64,000 nt of DNA. Source: Zoroaster sp. YZ-2022 (taxonomy: Eukaryota > Echinodermata > Asteroidea > Forcipulatida > Zoroasteridae). Below, in pieces: positions 1 through 12,600 of the stretch. The notes beneath the pieces are model-generated. The model worked only from the letters and a program-made list of their open reading frames with translations, was not told the DNA's origin and searched no databases. How positions within the stretch are numbered: position 1 is the stretch's first letter; each line of letters begins with the position of its first letter. The position numbers were made by a program, and so were the translations under genes. Location of the stretch: the NCBI GenBank assembly GCA_029582265.1, contig CM055835.1, positions 15,733,580-15,797,579 of the forward strand. The letters run 5' to 3'.

Positions 1-149
1 TAATTGTACATAGCACTTTTATTGTGTCAGTATGATGTGAAAATTTGCGCTCATAAATTGTTAACCTATGTTCTTATTTCTCACTGCAATAATCTGCTGT
101 TGAAAAATATGTGAAATATTGGGATGATGCGTTTTTAAATTCCGTGAGT

Positions 150-345
150 ATACATGTGTACATGTATACTGTACTAGTCTTTACCAGTCAGTAGTACATT
201 TATAACAACTTTTGAGTAATGACTGGTAAAAACATGTATACACTGTGCGTGTCTTTACCAACCATACATACATATTAATAACAACCTTTGAGTAATGACT
301 GATACAAACAATTACAAACTGTACGAGTCTGTACCAGTCATTACT
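150..345. repeat. About 76-bp tandem repeat in NSP upstream intron
   Basis: Two and a half degenerate units with GTCTTTACCAGTCA, AATAACAAC(C)TTTTGAGTAATGACTG. It ends shortly before the 360-455 repeat unit and exon A1. Confidence 0.65.
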
Positions 346-476
346 ATAGACTCTAATAGGGTTGAAACGTGAGGCCACTAAAAATGTACTACTTTTTTGC
401 ATTTTATGACAGGTCCATTTGGTTGGTAAGCAGTTTGCAATAGCTAATTCTTAAATCATTTCTTGTTTCCTCACAG

Positions 477-600
477 AACATCCTGCATCTCTCAGAGAGA
501 CATCTTTCAGAATTAGGCGTAACAAACTCGGCCCATCGTGCCCGGCTAGCATCTAATCTAGTATACATCAGGGAGAAACTGAAGCGCACAAGCATTGCAG
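477..600 (+). CDS. NSP gene exon A1: C-terminal half of a SAM-like domain
   Basis: The acceptor is tttcctcacag and the donor gtgggt. It starts in phase 0 and ends with one base of a Gly codon completed by the exon at 7423. The translation includes NILHLSERHLSELGVTN and SAHRARLASNLVYIREKL. This matches the last helices of SAM domains (hydrophobic, then LSE..L.ELGV, a GHR-like AHR, and a long final helix). The upstream half of the domain would be left of position 1. The exon is linked to the SH2 exons only by phase and position, so RNA evidence would strengthen the link. Confidence 0.72.
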
Positions 601-3600
601 GTGGGTAGTCTTAACAACCAAACAAGTTTCTGTTTTTTGTTTTTTTTTGTTTTTTTTTGGGGTGAACAAAGAAAATCTGACTGAAGCGAGATTTGAATAT
701 GCAACCTCTGGAGGCAAGGAACGATTTTGTTCAAAACTAGGGCTGTACGGATACCCGGCACAGCCTTTTTCAAAACTTTTACAATTTTAGGCAGCATTTT
801 GTTTTTGTATACATCCATGAAATGCTACATGTAATTTTATTTATAGTGAATTTGGATTTTGAATAGATACAATCCAAATCAAAGTCAAGTAGGCAGTATG
901 CATTTTTCATGGACACCGATTTCATGCCCTGTTGAAAGTCAGCTCTGATCCTGTAGATACTGTTTCTTTAAATGCATCATATAACACAATATGTAGGGTG
1001 TGTGCTTTTACATGCATTACAGGCAAATACATGTACATGTACGTGCATCATTGGACATTTCAGAAATTATCAGTGGTGTCAACTGCCGCAAAGAAAAAAG
1101 CTTCAATATTCATTGAAGTTTGAAATAAATCTACAAACATCCATTTAGACACCTTTTTTCCAAATCGGAGGTTAATGAGGCATGTCTTGATAAAAATTCC
1201 TTGATACCAGTCAAGCTAGACCAAGCATTGATTGATGCAACCCACTGTCTGGTGAACACTTTAAAAGGTGATGGTTCATGAAGAATGTTATTGTAAAAAG
1301 AAAGAAAAAATTGTATTATTAATATTTGCTATGGAATGTAGAAAGAATAAATTTTATTTGTGCATTTAGTTAAATTCAATATCCTAGTTTTGGTACGGTT
1401 AATTGGTTAACCGACCAAAACTGCACTAACCATTTATAAATTTGCTAACTGGCTAACTGAAACCAATATTTAATTAATCCGACCAACAATTTTGGAAGAT
1501 TTTTTTGGGGGGGGGGGGGGGGTGGGGGTTAGTCTCAAATCTCAAGGGAAGATACATGGACATGTAGTCAGAAGTGAATTATTGCTGCATCAACTTGATG
1601 GCATTGAACAAGTACACTGTAAATATTTTTCTGATCATTAAAATTCCATGTTTTATCCTCAAAGTGGAATGCAATCACTGTATCATCGTTATTTATGTCC
1701 ATCATTGACCCAGTAGTGTGTCAGTGCCCTTCTGTCCCTCCCATGAACATTTCATGAATTATCTTCAGTTTCTGTTTTTTGATAAAAAAGGGATTGTTTA
1801 GACAAGAACCGAAACCAAATTCCCAGATTGCTTTTGGTAATCGGTTATTTAAAGAGAATGTACCTGGGTAAGGAAATTACATACTGGTCACAGGGTGACC
1901 ATTTACATGTAGAAAACAGGACATGTTATGTTCTCTTTCTAAGTTCCAGTATGGAATTTGAACATACAATCAGATTTTTAATCATTCAAGTATAATTTTG
2001 GATTGAGGGAAATGTGACTTACATACATGTACATACTGTACATGTACATGTACATCTCAGACTGAAAGATTTAAATTGATGTTTTAATGCCATCATCAAC
2101 TTGATAATACCAAGTACATGTAAGTTTTGTGTGTAACTGGGATCACTTACCAGTATGGGTCTTCCTGTGAAAGCCTGTATACACTTTTGGTAAAATGTCT
2201 GTGAATGCATCCATATTTCATAATAAGAATCAAGAGATACATGTACAACGTACAGAAACTAACCTTAGTTATCGAAAAGATAGTAAAAAATTCATATTTT
2301 TCACATAATCTTATTCTACACAGTACATCTTGGGAAGACAAAAATTCATGTGAATTCATAATTTTATATAATTATTCTAACATAGAATTTACATGGATGT
2401 TTCAGGAAGACAAAAATTAATTTGCAAAGTAATTTGATTCGTTTTACTAAAATGATTGCAGGTGCCTCAGACAGATATATTTCAGGGGATGTTTTAAGTT
2501 TCATGTAATCTGTGATCCTTTCAATTTGTCCAGAATACTAATGGTGCCATCCCAGGGGGGTTTCAATAATTGATTTGATTTTTGCCTTTACATCGACATA
2601 ATGAAGCACTGTATATACTTTGTGCTTTCCGAGTGCCTGTGAAAAAAATCCACAGGCGACTCAGGTGGGATTCGAAACCCACGACCTCCTGCTTACTAGT
2701 GCAGATGTCTTAACCTGTCGACCACTGAGCTTGCCTGGTGACAATTGGCCGGCTAGAATCCTATATAGCAGTGGGTACCGCAATATGACAGATTGATGAA
2801 ATTCTTGCATCGGGGCATAAACAATTGATTTGATTTTTGCCCATACACCGATGTAATTTATGAAACACTGCATACTCAGTGTCTGTGAAAAAAACCTTCA
2901 TTAATAGAAGGAATCTTCATTCAAAGCTGACAGCTTGTGTATCCTTTCCTGGTCATTCCTGAGATTGCTGTTAATTGTTATGTGATTGCATTCCTATTGA
3001 TGTAGAGTATTTGCCTGGGCTGATTGACTTCACCATGTTGTAGGATCGTTGCATCATGGATGTACATCAGCTTTGTGTTTAATAAAGCCCTTTTCACACG
3101 ACAAACGCAAACTAGGGTCCTTGGTCTCGGGCGCCAGTTGTATTGACCACGGACGTTGGTCAAACTCGGATACGACCTTTCACACGGCGAAGAAACCAAC
3201 GTCCCGTGTCACATAGCCTTCGTCTTTTGGGGTGTCAAAGGTCAACATTGTTTATAGTGCAGTTAACTGGTATCCGCACAGCTAGCGTGGAATCGCTATT
3301 GCATGTATTGATTACCATTCATTTTCCCGCGCTATTGTATTGTATGTTTATTGTTAGCGTCCGTCCTCTCTCTCTCTACCACTCTCACAGCTCAGTGCGA
3401 AACATGGTGAAAAACGATATAGAATCGGTAATTTTTGAGCAAATGTCCAAAACTTCATCGAAGAAAAAAAACCAAAAAGCGGAGCACATGGACGTACGAC
3501 AAGACCATCCAACTGATTACGGTGGTAGGCTCCACTGAAGTAAAAAAAAAAGCTGGATGGTCTCGTCCACAACCACAAAGTGTGGAAAGACGTGGCGGGG

Positions 3601-6600
3601 GAAATGGGAATGACACACTCGGCAGAAAAGTGCCACGAGAAGTGGAATTACTGGAAATTTTCTTCTTGCGCGCATGCGTGGTAGCTCTTGCGAAACAATG
3701 GTCCTTGGTCTCTGTGCGGTTTGTTCATTCACACGGCCTATCGTGGTGAACTTTCACAACGGTGTGTTTTTTTGTTGCTGGTCTCGACCGTGGTCAGGAA
3801 AAGACTACGGACATGTGTTTGTGCAGAGCAGAGGTACATTTCACACGAAGTGTATTTGACAACGTTGTGTTCTTAGGACCATGGACCCCCTGCTCATTTC
3901 CCTCGTGTGAAAAGGGCTTAAGATGCATTCCTGACACCTTCCAATACAATAACATAATATGCACCATACATGTAAGGAATGTACAATATTGGTGTCTGGA
4001 TAACACAACAATAGTTGGGTTTTCTAAAACATCTTGGTATTTTTAAATTGAAAACAACTCTCTGTGAGTGACACACCATCCTCTTTGGTCGGCCTGTACA
4101 CTACACTAAAGATGGTACTACACTTAACAGGATATATATTTAGAGCAAGGATGGCAAACAATTTGTGAGGCAAATGTACATGTACAATTATACGTAAATA
4201 TGTACATGTATCAACAACAAAAATTCAACAAATTATGGATTATGTAGAGTACATGTACATAAACAAATATGTACCAACAGATTCCAATTGGTATGTATTA
4301 TACACAAGTTTTGGCACCCCCAAAAGTCTTTGATTTTTGTTCAGATCTTAGCTTCAAAAGTGTTGTTGTGATTCACTGATTGATTGTAATTATTTAGTTT
4401 TTAAGGTTATTTTACCCATGAAATGTATACATGATACATGTAAGATCGTGAGTCAAATTTAATCTTGTTGATATAGCAAGGATACACCAAAGTGAAATAT
4501 GATTCTAACACATCATAATATAATGGTTTAAAACAAACCTAAGATAACAGCTTGATTCTGAACTAAATTTAACTGTTTTTGACTCTTGAACCAAATGTGC
4601 ACACAGAGGCATTTTGACTGGTTTTGACTGTCATTTTGACCACTGTTAACAATACAAGACAATGCTTTTACCAGTCAAAAAAATGTACTTAATACACATA
4701 AGGTTTGACAGTGTTTGACTTTTAAGTGCACAATATATAAAATTTGACTGATTTTGACCCTTGCAACCATAGAAGAGCTTTTGAACAGAGGCAGTGTAAA
4801 ATTTCAATTGTATTTTCTATTTGGATTAAAGCTTTCAGACTTTTTGTGTTAGATCTGTTCCAATGAGTTCAGTTAACCAGTTTGCACCGGGAATAAAAAA
4901 GTTTTTCCGAACCCCGTGGCGGGTTTATTTTTACCGCACAAACACGACCAATGGTGCACACCAGAGCGTGACCGGGGAGACCGCGTCTTCCACCGTATGC
5001 TTATGGCTCGTTGCCACGTCAACCGGGAATCTATACAAATATTCCCGAGAATCCTGTGGCGTGTTTAGACGCTCTCCGATCCGCTGTCCAAAAAAAAATT
5101 GCGTGTATACACGGCCTCCGACGCGAACTGGTTAATGAGTGAAAGGCACTTTCTTATTTGCTTGCTTTTCTTTTTGTTTTCATTATGTGATATGATTTCT
5201 TTACCACCAAAAATGGCCCCACCAGTAATCCGAGTACTTTGTTTCTAATTGTCATTGCTTGGATGAGCAGATTGAGCTCTAGTTCATGTACGTGTACATT
5301 GTATGTGTTCCAATTGCTTTGTGTTAAAGAGAACGTACTGTATAGCATGGTTAATCAAAATAAATAAGTGAATGGTTGAATTTTCACGATGGTATCAATC
5401 TTCCCCATATAATTTTGTGTGAGGAGCTGCCAATAAAAGTTTATCGGAAAAAGAGAACTCTTTCCAGATTTTCAGCTTGAAATGCATGCAATGTTCATAT
5501 ATTTTCCTATCATTCCTGAATGTACATGTATGTTCACAATATTCTCGTTAACGACACAACGTAACAGGTTGAAAAACTATCACTTTCACTTCTGGTTGTT
5601 TGTGTACATCCTGATTCAAAGAAAGTAAGCGTTTTTGTAGAAGCAGTTTTGTCAATATTACTTGAGTCGTTATCTCCCCTTTAAGTATAGCCACTTCCAT
5701 TGACAATATATGTTACAGCCTGGGTAATGAAATTCAATTCATGACATGTAATCCTATCTTGTTATCAATCTGGTATTCCTGCTGTGTTTATGATATGAAT
5801 AAGGTGATATGGCATATTAACACACCAATGTGCATACATGCATACAATTACTGCCTGTGGTTTGCCATAATATAACTTTTCATTCACACTCTACCCCCAC
5901 CGAGCGAATGTACAAGTACACTGGTTTTATATTTATTTCTCAATGTGGTACGTGTATGTGGTGTTGACATCTTGACGAGAATTTTAGTGTAATTATCTTT
6001 GGTAGTTACATGTATGTGAGCACAAAATTCCTGAATTACAATTACTTAAACATTCCAAAATTGCCCACATTTTCAGGGTCGTACAGAGAATACTTCTTTT
6101 CAAGACCCCTCCTTTCCGGGTTGTTCTTAAACCCCCTCGACCCCCCCGACCCCTCGACCCCTCGACCCCTCGACCCCCACTACATACGCTCGTATAAACG
6201 AAGCACACGTACTCACAAAATTCACCACCAGTGCAGTAGTACGAATGTATGTATGTATTTCGCAATGCCCATGCGCAAGCATGTCGCATGGCTGGCCGGC
6301 CTGCGCCAGAATCAAATTGTATCCCAAATGGGAACCTGTTTACGGCCCGAGTTCGAAAATGGCTAGCTCGCTAGCCTGTTGCGCCGTTTGCTGCATGACG
6401 ACCTGTCGTCGCGAAATCAACAAATTTATAATGCTGCCACAAGCCAAATTATACCATTCCCGAGTAGATAATTTCATATTCTATCAAAAAAATTATATAC
6501 TTATGTCGGATTTTTGCTAGTTGGGTGAGGGCGCAGTTTTTGGCAACGTTCTTCCTACAACTCATTACGGTCGTAGAAGGATATCGCTTCCAAGACGGCC

Positions 6601-9600
6601 GCATGGCTTTTCGGCATCCTGATTGGTCAATAAGCATTACATCACAAACTGGCATGCACGCAAAGCCCCGAATATATACATTTTACTTGATGGACGTGGA
6701 AAAAAATCCCAACTATTTTTTCTGTCAACATTTTAGCAAAACATAATTATTTCTCATTTAATAACCTATTTTATATTATTCTATTTAAAAATTAGACTTT
6801 TGGAGGAGAAAAGGATTTAGTTATTTTGCTGTCCATTCGATCCTCCGGAACTCCGTTTGTTCATGTTCAGTAGTACGGGCGTGCAGCGGGCATTCTAATT
6901 GGGGCCGTATTTGAACACAGATTCCGATTTGGGATACGATATGATTCTGAGCGCGCGTAGAGGGGGTCGAGGGGGTTTAAGAACAACCCCTCCTTTCCTC
7001 TCTCCAAATAAGTACTTTTCAAAATGTATTTTAAGTCAGTCTTCGCATTCTAGACAGTAGGTATAATATTAAAGGGACAATATCGTCACAATCAACAGGG
7101 CATGGGATCAAAGTGCTAGTTTTAGATTAACTCAGTGACTGTAAATAATACCCTACTTGATAAGGTCATATTACCGTTGCTACTGCATAAATGAGCCAGT
7201 AATTTTCAGTCACTGTGATCATCTTAAACTAGGACAATGATTCCATGCCTCGTTGAAAGTGTGCTCTGATCGTGATGATATTTGTCCCTGCTAACACCCC
7301 CCTGTAGTTCACTCTGCGCTACCTTGAAAATGTTAACAATTTTGGACAACCCCTCAAACGTTATTAAGAAGATAACAAAATAGTGAAATCCTGTTAATTT
7401 TTCCGTCTCTCTATTTTTACAGGAAGTCCATTGAACACTTTCACTCAACCAAGAACGAGGACTTCCATAGCTGGCTCTCCTTACAGTTCACCGAGTCCGT
7501 CACCTTCCACAAAGGCTAGCTTTCGTTACAGGTGAAAAACAGAATCACGTTGTATTTGAACATTACATACTATGTATATCAATTTTGTGGATTGGGGGGG
7601 GGGGGGGGGGGGGTAGTAACAAAGTGAAATCATAATCAGTGATTCACAGTGAATGATTCACAATAGTTGAACACATTTGAACGTGTGTCAATCAATCATA
7701 ATTAATTTATGATGCCAAAACTTTTCACTTTTGCCTTGATTGATGTTTTCCTGCGACCCACAAAACAGCTACTTCTACTTGTCTGTATTCACACTGTCAA
7801 CAGTCCCCCCCCCCCTAATCTGTTTAAATCCTATTCGACACATGGTCCATTCACAAGAGACCATGGTTCGTTCAACCTATTACAGGAAGTGCTGGTGTTT
7901 TTTGTATGTTATTATTTGCATTTTTCTATGGACCATCTGTGATTTGATTGAATTCAACAGGAGTCTGCTACTACCCACAACATCTTTATGGTATGAATCA
8001 CAGCTTGTTAGGCAACCCCCCCCCTCCCCCACACATCAGTGACAACCCCTTTCAAATCACATAATGGAATGACCCAAAGTTGTTTCAATTAGTCTGTTTT
8101 CTTCCTCCATGGTAAAACTCAACTGGATTTTGCATGATGCCTGGCCATGCATGCATGTTTTCTTAAATCTTTTTAAGCTGTTTGAGGATTGGATTTATGT
8201 GAGATAAATGGATTTTTGGAAGGTACCATTACTGAGAGGTAGGGATTGAATTAGCGAAGTATTTGAGGTCATGGTACCCCAACAAGGGGTATTGTTGCAG
8301 GGTTAGTGATGGCTTGTACATGTACATGTGTATCCCCTAGTCACCCCCACTTCGTGCAGTGTTACTTTCAATTGTTTCACATTGTTTTGGCTGGAGTTGG
8401 CCCTGCCTGTGGTAACTTCAACAGGTTGTGACCACATCTTTTGAAATAATTTATAGTGTGGTTATACTGTGGTCTGTGGTATAGACTACAAGAGCATTGT
8501 GGTATACCGGTAAGTGATCAGTTTTTTGAATGGATGTTTATGTGTCTGTGTGTGTTTTGTGTGTCTTTCTGAAATTGTTTTTTGCATTGAATATATGTAT
8601 ATGTTTAGTGTTCCAGTTTTATTTCACTGTGATAGTTCCAGTGGGGCAAGTAGAACCAGAAACATAGAGCCTTGTTCTAAGGTAGAAAGAACTACCTGTA
8701 TAGTATACATGCATAACATAAAAAGACAGCAAAATTAAAAAAAATAAATAAATAATTAATTTCATACATGTACACCCAGTCTTTTTCCGTAATTGTGGGG
8801 ACATACACTCGCTTTTAGACACAGTTGTGGGGACCAAAAATGCTATGGGGACATGAAAATGTCCCCACAGATACGGTGTTCTTGCCTACCCTTTTGTTAT
8901 AAGTCCCCACAACCTTGCGAAGGCCTACCCATGTACATGTAGGCCTATACTAGTACATTTTTTTCAAGATAAATACACAGTGTAAATTGTGTATAACATT
9001 TAAATGATCCCAACAGTCATTTGTTGCCACAGAAACTATACTATAAAACTACATACTGTACAAGCATGGGAATTTAGTTTAAAACATCAACTACTCAAGA
9101 AATGTGCATAAATGTATACTAGTACACATTCTGTACGAACTGTAAACTAAACATTTCAATGAAGAGCTTATTTCATACACTCATGTACATGTACATGTAT
9201 GTACACTGTACAAGTGTACATGTATTTAGTGTGTCAGTTATTTGTTTTCTAGAAAGCTACAAAACAAAGCATGGGGAATTTATTTGGACACATAAAGTGT
9301 TAATAATTTCTGTTGTAACTGGCCAGCGATTCCTATTACCAGTATTGCCATTCATTTCTGCTATTTTATCGGAAAGTTTTCTTTTTTCATCAAATTACTT
9401 GAGGGAAGGACAGCATTTGCTTAAAAATGACACAGTCCTTAAAATAATTGTGGGGATGCATGGTTTTACAGTAAATTTGTCCCAAAATTAATATATGTTG
9501 GTTCCCGACATAAACCACTTTTTTTGTGAAACCAGTTATTTCAAAGTGTATGTTTTCCTTTCTAAAACAGAAATTAATAGTCTTCTAATGAAAACAATTC

Positions 9601-12600
9601 TGGAAATTTCAAGTTAAATAGTGAAAAACATGGGTGGTACACCCTACGTCAAACCATGGTTAAACCAACAATTAAAACAATAAAAATTTGGGCACGAACC
9701 AATTATGTTGTGATGTATCTCTTTTCAAAGTACATGTATTTGTTTTCCTTTCTAAAAAGGAAATTAATAATCTTCTAATGAAAACAAACAATTCCGGAAC
9801 CTTCCAGTGAGAAACATGGGCAATATGCTTGCTCTACGGCAACACAACATTAAAAAAATACAAATACAATCAAAATTGTCTGTTTTTGAATTTACTTAGC
9901 AACTGATAGGGACAGGTGGGTAGGAAACGGACTGAAGATTGCATCAAATCCGGGAGTGACATGTTCAAGGACGATTGGTTAACATCACTGAACTTGGCTT
10001 GCTACGAAAGGAAACGAACCAGTTCCGTTGTCCAGAAGATAGATTGTCAAGCTAAACAACAGCCCACGATTGCCTGATAAACGTGTCAACATATGTGTTG
10101 ACAAATAATTTGTTGTTGTATGGTGCTCATTGTCAAGGTTATTTTATGCGTGATCCCCTGCACCTTCCTGTGTTTAATCGTTCCGGATGACCTCTGTGGT
10201 CATAATTTGTGATAATCAGGCAGTATGCATTGTTGAAACAGTTACTTGTCACAGTTGGGTAAGCGTGGAGTTTGCTTGTATTTGCTGGTATTTAATCATC
10301 AGTCATCTAGATTTTGGATTTAAAGCTGTGTGTGACTGAATGATTGGTTGGTTTGATCTGGCTGTTTTTGTATCGAAGTATCTCACAGTTTTCACTGTAT
10401 AAACTATCAGTGTGTAATAGTTGACATTGGTTGGTCAGCTTTATTGTTGGTGTGTTCCACACGGATCTGACCGTTTATAATCTGACATACATGTACTTAA
10501 TATGGTCAAACTACGAACAAGGTAGGTTTCAGTTTAGCTATGTGCAGGTTGGATTTTCTTTCAGAACTTTTGTTTACACGTACATGTATATACATTGTAC
10601 CGTATGATCTCCATTATCAAAATTAATGAAATGGCTTGAACTGGTACATGTACATTAGCGTAAAAAATAGATCCATCAGTCAGTAATTAAAAAAGAAATT
10701 ATTCATATTTAAGTGTAATTGTTACTGCATTTTCAAACTTCCAACAGCAGGGTTTGTTTGATTTGGATGGCCTGTGTACTGTACAGCCTAGACAGGGATA
10801 CTTTGCATGGTGCTGGGTGTGCTAATTACAGCTTAAAGGATCACAGAAATAAAAACCATTATGGCTCTTAATAAATGTGTTTTGCATAATAAAACAAGAT
10901 ATTTGTTAGTTTTTTTCATAATTGAAGTTTGTTCTGTTCATTTTGGAGATTTTTATGCCATTTCACAAGCCCCCCACTTCATTGGCAATTTAGTGATGTA
11001 ATGCATCACGTGATACCGTGACGTCAGGTAAAGAATGATTTCCTAGCAATGCACAGCTGTTTGTTTGTGTGTACATATCCGATGCGCTTATGTCAAAACT
11101 CCAATATATGTGTATACATATTTTCATCCTAAATTTCCTTGAAAATATACATCATGCCTACAAGATGTGTCATAGCAGGCTGTAGTAATACTCAGCGAAG
11201 GTGTAAGCATCCATAGGTTCCCTACAGACGAGGCACTACGAAAAATTTGAGCCACAAAAGTGCGGTTGACAAGGACAAAATAGTTCGGGCCGTCTTCAAC
11301 CAGCGTGATATGTAGCGATCATTTTACCGCTGAAGACTTCGAAACGAGCTTTCATGGGGAATTTGGGACGTCAAAGGCACCCAGACTCAAGAAAACTTCG
11401 ATTTCGACGAAAATAAAGAAGCCTGTGAATCCTTCAAACGACAAGCCAAAGCGATGAAGCGATGCTTCGTTAAAACGTGAGAACAGACAAGTAACTAACG
11501 TTAAGTCAGATCCGACATGTCCGATCTACATGTATAGACTAATGTTACTGTGTGCGCCGCCATGTTGTGTTTTGGACATCGTTAACAATAAATATACGCG
11601 TAATTCACAAATCATACATGAAAAATACACTTTAACGTTAGACTAAAATAACATAAATTTTAACAAATTTTAGAAGAATTCGATGATGAAAGCTGTGACT
11701 AGATTTTCCGATCGTGACAATGAACACCAGCGGTGCTTTTTGCGACAACTTCGTATTTTGATATTTTCGTATTTCGTATTTTGAAATTTTTCAACCGAGT
11801 GGTCAATAAATGATAGATTTCTTCACAAAGATAGCAGTTTGGTGAACGAAAATTACACATTAGATAGTTTATTAGTTACTTATTACCTCAGTAAACTATC
11901 ACAATTTCATCTTACGATTCAGCCATTTCTATGTTATTTTCCAGCGTGGGCAATATAAGCGCAGGCATGTGAATGAACGCGTACGCTGTTGTTATGTACG
12001 TGGCTGGCGTTCCCGGAAGCAAGCCTTCTTCTCTATGTGACGTCACACATAGAGACGTTCAGGTTGCAGTGCAAATGGCCCCTTTTAGGGGCGTGTTAAT
12101 CGGCGCCGACATTCTCTTCGGAAAAGCTTCAAATTATAAGTAGCTCGCTAAAAATCAATGACCTATTTGTTTTTTATCATTAAAAATACCATATTTTAGT
12201 ATCTCCATGGCATTTACGTCTCTATTTCTGTGGTCCTTTAAGCCCTTTTCACACCAGGTCCTTGGTAATGGGCACCGGTTGTCTGTCACCTCCTTAGTAT
12301 TAGCCAGCAATACCTTTGGGTGTCTTTTGGACGCCCTGTTTGCTAAATGGACACCCTGTTTTATTTGTAAAATACATGCAAAAGTATTGTAATTTAAACA
12401 TTTGGACACCCTGTTTTTCAAAGAATAACAGATTTGGACACCCTATTTCCAAATACCGGCTTAATCCTGGCATATACATTGGTTTTGATCGAAACCAATG
12501 TCCCTCAATTCTTATGAAGGGTCAAAGATCGATCGTGATTGTGCAAACCATATGTCAGTAACATTAGTACTGCGCGCAGTGCTTAATTCACTGAATGCTT

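Noticed and set aside
4863..5135. 90-codon + strand frame with Cys and Arg
   Set aside because: It coincides with a 263-bp TTAA-bounded TIR element; no domain or conservation is visible.
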